A DNA stretch of 64,000 bases, taken from positions 62,001-126,000 of the forward strand of contig JNDT01001565.1 of NCBI GenBank assembly GCA_000697055.1. The letters run 5' to 3'. This document shows positions 55,327 through 64,000 of this stretch, one piece after another (the stretch's first letter is position 1; each line of letters begins with the position of its first letter). The notes beneath the pieces were generated by a model that made no database searches, was not told the DNA's origin, and worked only from the letters and a program-made list of their open reading frames with translations. This DNA comes from Saksenaea vasiformis B4078. Its lineage: Eukaryota; Mucoromycota; Mucoromycetes; Mucorales; Saksenaeaceae. The position numbers and the translations under genes are program-made.

Positions 55327-58300
55327 TTACAATATATATATATAAAGAGAAGAAAAAATAAAGTAAAAGAGAGAAAAAGGATCGATACCCATATATCACG
55401 AACAAGAATCCATTTTAGAGTTCATCTCTGCCGCGGACTTGAAAAAGCTGTTTTTTTGCTTTCTCTTTTTGGAACTCCACATAGAAGTAGCATCAATCTG
55501 GTGGGCAACGGACCCATCCCGACCGACCACTGCCAGGAACGAGAATATTTCAACTCCGATATACTGCTTGAACACCGCCAATTTGTTTTGTTTTGCTTTT
55601 TCGCTCATTTCTTGAACGGTCTTTCACTTTACAAAGTAATCTTGTCCCCTCTTTGTCCTACATAGGTTGCTTAACTATCATTCAGAGCTTAGACATTAAA
55701 CTAAATCCTTGTTATGCTTTTCATTCACAAGGAACCATATCTTCTTTTTTCCAATGAAATTACCCTTGACGCCCAGTAAACTCCCTCTCTCTCTCTCTTT
55801 TTTTTCCCCAATGATGACATACGATTGGAGCATCTGTTATTTGTCCTCGGTGCTTAATCACTTATATAGTAGTACGAAGCACTGACTGTGGTTGACGTGA
55901 ATGTTTACACAAATCACGCGCCATATATCGGGGTCCGTTAAACTGTACTTCACTTCCGAAACCACCCCACTCTGTTCGTACTACCCCAAATTTGTCGAGC
56001 GATCCAGGGTGTTAAACTTTCTCCGCAATCTTTCCAATCAGAATAATCTTTACGGATGCTCTAATGAACCTTCTCTGCTCTGATTGGACGACTGAAAACA
56101 ACTGTTTTTATTTTAGTCTAGAGATGGCAACTTAATAGAAGAAAAACTTTCATACGGAAAAAGGGAAAAAAGAAAAAAGGAACGACCTCTGTGGCTAACA
56201 GATGCTGCTCTGGCAAGATAAAGTACCATCCCCTGTATCTTATCTCCCATTCGCATTGCATGAAAGGAAAACCTCATGCGTCCTCACCTCGCTAACCAAC
56301 AACTATATTAAAATAACTCTCATAACAAATAATACTTAAATGACCATTTCTCTTGATAGCTTTCACGTGTTAGTATAAAATTGAGGGAGAAGGGGTCATA
56401 AAGTTATCAGCATGCCTTGAAATAGCATCTTGAGTGGCTGAAATTGTCACCATACGTGACAGAAAAGCTTCTCCGTCACTCCTGATAGACATCCTCATTA
56501 TACACCGAAATTACCTCCTGTACTGTCTACTTTTTGAGAAAGGCTTATTTACCAGAGTATCAACGTTATTCAGACCTTCACCATAAAATATGAACCCTTG
56601 GGTTACGCTTCGGCTATGTAATGTGTATTTCCTTTGATCAGTTACCAATGCTGGCTTATCCAGATGTAGTGCGATACTAAAGACGAAGTTGTTCCGCTGG
56701 GCCAGTCTAAATTCTACCCCAATCGTGCTAAAAAAAAAAAATTTCACGGTAAGAATCTACCGAACGGATCCGAATTTAAACAACGTTCAAAATCAGCCGA
56801 ATGAAAGCCTTTTCCCGTTGCCTGGGAGCGAGAACGATCTTTCTTAGGAATATCCCATTATAGTACGCATAGACGGGTAAACCCAAGTACGCAACCACAC
56901 CAAGAACTTGATCTACAAGCAGCGACTGCTAAAGGAGGCATCTTAGAAATATGTGATACAAGACACAGCCTTCTCTTGCTATGGTAACACTACTAAAGGA
57001 GTTCTGTCAAGTTCCCAACCAGATACAGGACACTACCGTTAACAACCGAGCTTGCAGTGATCTTTATCTCCCTGTGGATCTTCACATTCGCCATTTCTTA
57101 TTATGTAATGATCATTTACTTGTTATAAAGCGTTTTCTTTTATCTAAAGTGAGGTCTGACGCTCACCGGTTGCTCGGGCAGTTACAGTCGGAATCCACCA
57201 TCAGTTGCACTGTTAAGTTCTTTAGTTACGTGGAATTGATCCGTACATAAAAAGATATGAACGATTGTATATGTTCGATTGAGCTTTTGCTGCACGAGGT
57301 ACAAAGATGCATCGAATGCTTAACTAGCATCCCTATTCTTTGAAATACGTACAATTTCACAGTTGCCTAATGGTTGTTGTATCTTTCCTTATCGCTTTGT
57401 TAAGCTTTGGCCTTTGACGGATCTCTTTTTGTAGCGATACAATTCCATGACTTGCGTGCAGAATGCTTCCGTTTCGCCTTCATGTCAGAGATAGAGTTCC
57501 ATTGTTTGATGCAAGTCGTCTTTCAGTGGTAAAATTTCCTAAGGAACGCTTAGTATATATGGTTGTAAATGCATGCATACGATTGCACACCGTCGATGAT
57601 CTGTTTCACTACGCTTAATATAGACTAAATATGAACGTATCCTTTTTGACGTACTCAGATGCTTGGCCTCAGATGTCAAGACTGCTGTTATCAATACGAG
57701 CTACTTTTCAGAAGATGTTGAGTACTGCTGCAGACGTCAATCCCAATTAGACAACACGTAGAATCCAACAACGTTGTGCATATCCGACGAACTTAGCTTC
57801 CAATCAACCGGGAGGTCTTATTCAATACTTTTATTGGATCTGTACTACTTATTGGGATGACATTTTCTAGGCATTCGCCTGACTTGCTACGCATGAAATC
57901 CATATATAAGGTATACCATAGTTACGACGAGTGTCTCGAGCAGGAAATATGACAAAATAGCGGGTAATATCAAAGGTATAGATTTTATATTTGGGTTTGG
58001 AATCAACGTTTGTGTCAGAGAAATATTATGAGACGTTGAAGCCGAAAAGCTTTTGCACTGGAAAGTGCTGCGTCTTTGCGCTGGGAAGCAAGTCGTTTTG
58101 AGTTGCTCCAAGGAACAGATAGAGTAGCATAAAAATTCATTCAATAAGCGGTATGTTTGGATGCGATATAGCTGTAACTTGAAATATTCATTGACCTGCT
58201 TATAGAAAGAAAGAGATAGCGAGATCATCTTTGTTCAACCGTACCTTCAACTTTTTCTTCTTCTAATGGATCCTTTACCTCGCTAAGACACAATACAAGA

Positions 58301-58960
58301 CGTACATCTTCGTTTAAGCAGCCAAACATTTGGCAAAACCGTGGGATTGCGTTTCAAGTGAATTTCTACGGAAAACGTTTCTGGGAATAAATATACACAA
58401 CTGCTCCCCCGCCTATAAGTTTCATGAAACAACGATCAGAATAGAGCATATGCAAAGGTCGTGCTGAGTATATCGTAGCCTCACATCTCATATGTGGAGC
58501 TGGCAGCCATTCCCTTTCGCAGACGATACAGTCCTGCTGCAAGTCGAGCTTAACCATAAAAGTAACCTGATGATTCACATGAGGTACGGGTTGTCTAACA
58601 GCACGTTCCATAAGAAGATGAGCCCAAAGATAGTTTTCTTTACATCGATCAGTGCATTTTAATTTCGCGAGCAATGCAACAATCAGTACATCCATGAACA
58701 TCTGTTCTTTTAGAGCTTCTGATGCTAAGATGGCGTGCATCTCATGAATAGATCGAAAGTCGAGCTATGCTATCTTGTCGACAGAAGAGAAACGGATGAC
58801 ATAATTTTATCAAGATTAACCCTGAAATGTACCAAACAGGAGAGGATATATATGTCAATGGGAGCAAGCGAAATATTTGGAAAGCGCCGTATTGGTCATG
58901 TTGTTAGCTTTTTGGGAAATGACGCTGCAGTCATATTATCCTCGCCGCTTTTCCCGGTAG
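55327..58960. other. Gene-poor stretch, relic sequence
   Basis: About 3.6 kb. A 119-codon plus-strand frame at 55306-55665 overlaps the promoter of the disordered-protein gene and is not family-like. Frames at 55901-56083, 56511-56747, 56981-57250, 57887-58228 and 58366-58740 are isolated and unrecognised; the last (minus) has protein-like composition (NHQVTFMVKLDLQQD) and may be a relic. A CT microsatellite lies near 55785-55800. The repeat fragment at 58070-58130 belongs to the family of 31270-31508. Confidence 0.45.
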
Positions 58961-60672
58961 CTAGACCCAGCTGTACTCGACGACCGTTTCTGCAAGGAGA
59001 TCAGTTGTCTTTTTAGAGTTTCGTCCCATCAGCAGCGTTCTTACCCTAGTTCCAGTCGTGGAAAGCTTCACTTTGTGTTCCATCTCCATTTTATCAACGA
59101 CCTTTTTCAGCTCGAACATGTTTAAAACGGAATTTTGCAATGCATCAAACTTGTGACACACTTGAGCAGTCGGCATCACGGGCCTTGTGCCTATGAAAAG
59201 CCCAGACAAGTGATCCATTTGTTTGTTAGTAAATGTAGCGTAGTTTCGCTCACGTCAACTTACCCACGCCGAGCTCTTCAAAGACCTTGAGAACTTTTTG
59301 CTGCATTGTTGGTTTGACACTGGACAGTTTTTGACTTCGTATAAACACGCCCGGTGTCAGTTTTTCTTTCGGTGCTGCTACTATATTTGTTACACAACAG
59401 TCCGCATATCAATTTTTTTTATGCACTCCCCAATTTCTTACCTTCCACTATTGCTTTTTGACCCTTTTTGGAACTCATATTTTCTTCTTGCTTTTTCTTT
59501 TTCTAAAATCCATTCATGTCCGGATGACTTGTCCTTATTACTTGTGTCACTTACCTTTTCCGCTGGGCTGCCGCTTATCGTACCGGTGATTCCAGCTGCT
59601 GTCACGCTGTCCGGTCCTAAAGCACCGGGAGTGCATGACCCTTGCAAATGCTCGAGTTGTAATGACTGCAGAAGATTCTCGCGTTCTTTAGCAAATCGGA
59701 TTTCATTGGCCTCAATTCGTTTCGCCTCAATCAGTAGTGTCTCTTCTTCTTCCATTTGTTCTTTTGTTCGATTGAAGAGAGCCAATAGCGCTTGTTTTCG
59801 TTCAACTTCCCTGGATTTGTCGTAATTATACTGTTGTATAAGGGCATGTCGTTCGTTCGGTTGCCCACTTAGTGGCCTTTCCTTCAGTAATTTGCGATAA
59901 ATGCTGTAATAACGATCTTTCAAATCCTAATAAGAAAAAAACTGAAGTGAGAGACCTGTAGAGAAAGAAAATAAAATCATGTAATACCTCTATCGTCCTT
60001 TTTTTTGCACCGTAATCATATCGGTCCTGGATAACAGGAAACCGCAAATCATACTGTCGACATAATTCAAATAAATAATCTGTTTCTTCCTTGGTCCACT
60101 CGGTGTCTGTTTTTCTTTCATGTCAATTCAACATACTTCTTCTTTTGAGGGATACTAGACCTGATAGATGTTGATTGTATTCTTCGTCGGTGTATTCTAT
60201 TACGTCTGTCACCTTGTTAAACTTGGCAAACGCGTATTCTATTAAACAGACTTAGTCGATGAAGAGTCTATTGTCGATCATTACCTTCATTGTCTGCTTC
60301 GCTTGCTTTGATCCAGTGTTGCAGTACCAAATCATCAGCTCGGACAGGATTGGTGAATGATTGGTAAATCCTATTATTACAATGAGACATGATTCGCCAT
60401 GTTCAAAGGCTCACCATGACACTGCTTTCTTCTTGACGTTGAATTTTGCTTTGTACGTGGGCTGAACGAATGCGACCGGTGGTGCTCCGCCAATGAGCGA
60501 ATAAAGTTCTCGGCTGAATCCCTCTGCAAGTAATCATTTTAGTGTCGGCATAAAGAAGCCATTGTGAAATCGTACCGGGCCGTTTCTCAGCAACTGGCTT
60601 TAAGCGTCGCGGTGGTGTCGAATCGGCAGATTTTGTAATTTGCAGGATGTCACGGATGTCGGAACCGCTCAT
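58961..60672 (-). CDS. SWC4: SWC4/DMAP1, subunit of SWR1 and NuA4 chromatin complexes
   Basis: Nine exons: 60576-60672, 60415-60523, 60285-60370, 60161-60238, 59988-60106, 59555-59926, 59442-59502, 59264-59380, 58961-59190; sum 1269 nt, 422 aa. Starts MSGSDIRDILQI as in the family. Then RELYSLIGGAPPVAFVQPTYKAKFNVKKKAVSW, FTNPVRADDLVLQHW, YAFAKFNKVTDVIEYTDEEY, and the SANT/Myb-like domain WTKEETDYLFELCRQYDLRFPVIQDRYDY. A charged coiled coil follows (EVERKQALLALFNRTKEQMEEEETLLIEAKRIE), then a short lysine-rich stretch (KKKKQEEN) and the C-terminal GVFIRSQKLSSVKPTMQQKV...GTRPVMPTAQVCHKFDALQ module. It bridges nucleosome acetylation and H2A.Z exchange. Every intron is GT-AG and about 45-60 bp. 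Confident. Confidence 0.94.
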
Positions 60673-61497
60673 GATAAAAAGACAATAGCTATTGCAGACA
60701 CGTCTTTCCAGCGAGATGATTGGGCGACACTTCAAAAGAATTGGCTCTTCGGACACACAAAACGCAGTCCATCATCAGCTTTCCTTCCCACAAACTTGAG
60801 GAGAACTTCTTGTGTATCAGACGATGAGGATCAGCATGTGTATATCGATGGCTTTTGAAGATCGAGAAGCCATCAATAACAACCGAGTGGAAACATTTTG
60901 CTGATGCACTGATTTCTAAAACATCCAATGTATCGTCTTCCATTCTCTCGAATATCGTCAAAGACGTCAACTGTTTCTATCCAAGCTTGTATGGAATGCT
61001 TTATAAGTTGGGACGAGTTGGCGATAATTTAAAGGAGGATAGAGTTTCAAAGTGATGTTGACGAAGCTCGTCAGGGAAATGGAAAATGCGACAACTAGTT
61101 ATTCATGGAACACTTTACTAATGATCATTGGATATTCCGTCGAGTGTTTATATCCTACCATTATAATGGATACTCATGTGGAAATATATCCAGTTTAAGT
61201 TCTAGGACGAAATGATACTTGCATTCGTCCAGAAGACATCCATCTACGTTAGAGCTATGATTGCTACCAGTTTTGCATTCATCGTCAGGAGAATTTCTTG
61301 AGTCAAATAGATGTAATTATTATTATTGTATATACGCAAGATAAATGGAAAAGAAGGTTCATAAAGCGAGAATCTTGTTATGGATGTTGCATTGAGGTGC
61401 TGGACATTTTTTTTCGGTCTTTCATTCGATACAAAAAGTCAGCTGGTGTCACCCTTTAGACGTGTCGAGAGAACTGAGATTCTTTTGCCACGCGTGA
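60673..61497. promoter_or_regulatory. Divergent SWC4/SEC39 intergenic region
   Basis: 825 bp between start codons. An open plus-strand frame (60855-61055; SITTEWKHFADALISKTSNV) has relic-like protein composition but no family that I can name. No clear TATA box. The two genes face away from each other, so the region must hold both promoters. Confidence 0.45.
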
Positions 61498-64000
61498 ATG
61501 GACCAGCCGACAACAAAAGATTACCTCTTTCACCTAAAGCAAGGCAATTACCAGGCCGCTCTTGACCTTGGTAGAGAACTGCAAATAGATGCGGACATCA
61601 CTTACAAGGCGCAATGGAAAAAGCGTTACGAAGAGCATGGTCCGGCACTCACCCAAGACGAAGTGGATATTCTGTCAGCTATCAAAGACGATGCGTGGGT
61701 TGTCACGGAATGTCTTGAAGTCCTAGTCAATCAATGGCAATTACAGAAACAAATACTACATCTGGGCCAAAAACGTGCGGAAACCAAGACGAATGCGATC
61801 TTGGAACGGCTTCAAGGAGACAACATAATGATCGAAAGTGAAGAAGACAAAGTATGGCTGCGGACACGTCTTTACTTTTTGCAATATTTGGATCGACTGG
61901 CAACCTTTGTGAAGATCTGGCCCAGCCTTCCACAGACGAAATCGTTTGCGGAAGCGTACGGGCAGTTTAGAGATTGTAACCTCATACCACAAGCTATCGA
62001 ATTCGCAAGATCGGAAAACCACGTTGCATTGGATGCTATTTTTATGCACCATGGTCCTGAAGTCCTTCCACAGCGGTTGTTCATCTTATCACAGATTCCA
62101 GAAACGGCGACACCCAGCAGCTTCGATTTGCCACACGTCTCAGTAAATCATGAAGATCGCTGGTTGGAAGAGCCATGGCGGTCGCAAAAGGATCCTGTTG
62201 AAGAATCAGCAATCCGTCATGTAATTGATGCACTAGCACCAGAACATGCATCCTATCTGGCAAGCCTGGAACATAACGTCCAGTCAACGGTATATCCAGC
62301 ATCCGCCGATGTGATTGCGAAGTGGTATCTTGAACGCGCTCATGCCATGGACAGCATCGGATTAAGTAGCCATGCTTTGGAAATGATTCGATACGCACAA
62401 GTCATGGGTGTAACCAATATTGCGAAAGAGGCCTCCGACTATGAATGGCTTTGTAAATACGTCTACACATCCGGTACGCATGATGAGTTTGTTGACATGG
62501 AACACTTCCTCGAGATGCCATCGTATGATATATTGAAGGGACTACTCAGTGATACAAATGGGAAGCGTGTTGTAGACGATGTGTTTAGGCTGGTACTTCC
62601 ATGGTTAGAACTCTGTCGACGGCGAAAGCATCAACCACATGAAAATGTCGAATTTATGCTCTATCGGTGGCTATTGGAAACATCGGCAGAACACATGGAT
62701 TGGTGCTGTGCCGTTATTGAGCAATCAAAACCAACTATACCTTCGGATGAACGCATTATCAAAGATGATTTGGATCTTTCTCGACTCGTGCTTGCAATCG
62801 CATACTCCAGCAACGCAACCATGGAACATCTTGTGCGTATCTTTGAATGTTTACCTATTTTCGAGGACCTTCAGGACACGGAGGAAGTGACAAGCATAGC
62901 TACACTGGTGTCACGCACTGGCACCGCTTTGGAGCTGTTTAAAGCCCTGCAACCGATCGGTCCTTATGGGTTGACACAGATGATGGACACGTTGCAGGCA
63001 CATTTAGGTTCGGCTGAGATACTCGCCCGTTACCATGCAAGTGTACCGCTTTCTTGGTACCTTACCAAGCAGCCGGCGGAAACCCAACGCCAGCTCTGCA
63101 TTCGCATGGCGTCGCAAGCGGCTGGTGGCGTTGAATCAGGAGGCGCACAATTTGATCATGATAATGACTGGCGAGAACTTTTGGACGATATGTTACGTCT
63201 TTATGGTGATGGTCAAGGCGTTTTTGCTTTAGTACAACCAACGGAAATTATGGAAATATTTTACAGTTCTCTGCTGCGATGTGGTCGTAAGTGATTTTTG
63301 CTAAGCCTGAGTTAATAAGAGCTAAATCGACCTGCTACAGGATTTAAGCTGGCAAAGGAACTTTTAATGACTCCGGAAACCACCAGAATTCTTGAAGTGG
63401 ATAAGGTCCAACAGCTTATTATCGACGCTGAAAGAGAGTTCTTTGACAATGCGGCGACAGGAAACATGCATAGTGGCAACATGAAACAAGCCTTGGAATG
63501 GTAAATTAACTATCTTGCCTGCTGATAATGACGCAAAGGTTATTAGTTTGAAGGTGTTACCTATGACGCCCGAAACCAAGAAGGAGCTGGATTTGATCGA
63601 AGCTACGCACACATTGACCTGGACATACAAAACGATGGTCCGACCAGGAATAGCTCTGATGCCTATTCAAGTGCGTCAAGCCAGCAATCGCCTTGATCTT
63701 ATTTCAAAGCTGATCAACACACATCGGGGTATCTACAAACAGCATGAGGAAGTGTCGGTTCTGGCCGGAAAACTCGGGTATCAGGATGATCTGCTAGCTG
63801 AAGTCAAAGTGCTGGCAATGCTTGCTAGTGCAGCATTAGTGGACGAGGAGTATGACATCTCCTACAAACTGTGCCAGATTACGGTAGAAAAAGCGCAGGG
63901 CTCTTCTGCCAAAGATATGGAAGAGATCAACAATGCTGCTTGGCAAATCTGTTTCAATCTGGGAAAGTTGGATGCATATCAGGATTTCAGCCGGCGGCTC
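61498..64000 (+). CDS. SEC39: SEC39/NBAS-type Dsl1 (NRZ) tethering complex subunit, 3' end outside window
   Basis: Exons seen: 61498-63286, 63341-63500, 63547 to beyond 64000. The ORF starts MDQPTTKDYLFHLKQGNYQAALDL and is alpha-helical throughout (alpha-solenoid): WLRTRLYFLQYLDRLATFVKIWPSL, then VIAKWYLERAHAMDSIGLSSHALEMIRYAQVMGV, the best family signature (Sec39 domain), then YEWLCKYVYTS. After the second intron: MTPETKKELDLIEATHTLTWTY and RLDLISKLINTHRGIYKQHEEV...LAGKLGY. In yeast Sec39 links Dsl1/Tip20 and the ER SNAREs and captures COPI vesicles at the ER; the animal homologue is NBAS. At least 800 residues are visible. Length suggests it exceeds yeast Sec39 (709 aa) and is closer to an NBAS-like form. 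Confidence 0.85.

Noticed and set aside
1..64000. CRISPR arrays, bacterial operons, rRNA genes, complete tRNA genes
   Set aside because: None seen on either strand. Gene structure is eukaryotic throughout; tandem repeats present are microsatellites, one 18-bp coding repeat and one ~100-bp pair.

Overview
The window is nuclear DNA from a filamentous fungus, most likely an early-diverging one (Mucoromycota, probably Mucorales). The main evidence is gene structure: almost every gene is broken by many introns of about 45-70 bp with GT...AG ends. The gene set is eukaryotic and fungal (HIR3, GSK3, GDA1, SWC4, SEC39). Some architectures are not those of yeasts: a DMXL-type Rav1 with a second beta-propeller, and a CLPB/SKD3-type ankyrin-AAA+ protein. 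Gene-poor stretches carry decayed transposon pieces, including a TnpB/Fanzor-like zinc-ribbon relic and a pogo-like element. Genus and species cannot be fixed from sequence reading alone.

Layout. 1-11 kb is gene-dense: the 3' end of a HIR3/CABIN1 gene (+), an FCP1/NIF-type phosphatase-like protein with a Tyr/Gly/His-rich tail (+), GSK3 (-), Golgi GDPase GDA1 (+), a cis-prenyltransferase of the RER2/DHDDS type (-) and a large fungal regulatory-domain protein (-). 11-17.3 kb is a gene desert holding two diverged direct copies of a segment of about 2.2 kb. The right copy contains the true last exon of a TLDc-domain gene (17.3-18.6 kb, -); the left copy has only a broken version of that exon. 19.5-27.8 kb is again dense: cytosolic valyl-tRNA synthetase (-), a 25-exon WDR6 homologue (+) and mitochondrial ribosomal protein bL36m (-). 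28-34.5 kb is accessory: one small secreted cysteine-containing protein, a pogo-like element of about 724 bp, tandem and dispersed relics, and a TnpB/Fanzor-like relic beside a 'GYARKS' recombinase-like relic. 34.5-38.4 kb holds CLPB/SKD3 (+) and an aquaglyceroporin (-), convergent. 38.4-42 kb is gene-poor. 42-50.6 kb is one long DMXL/RAV1 gene (-). 50.6-53.9 kb is gene-poor. A disordered coiled-coil protein lies at 53.9-55.3 kb (-), and a gene-poor stretch follows to 59 kb. SWC4/DMAP1 (-, 59-60.7 kb) and SEC39/NBAS (+, from 61.5 kb and running off the end) are divergent.

Functional themes: chromatin (HIR3, SWC4), ER/Golgi glycosylation and traffic (RER2-type enzyme, GDA1, SEC39), V-ATPase assembly (DMXL/RAV1), mitochondria (bL36m, CLPB) and tRNA biology. 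ValRS and WDR6 are divergent from an intergenic gap of only 182 bp.

Exon joins were worked out by hand from splice sites, reading phase and family similarity. For all fully joined genes the summed exon lengths are divisible by three. The DMXL/RAV1 exons are only partly resolved.
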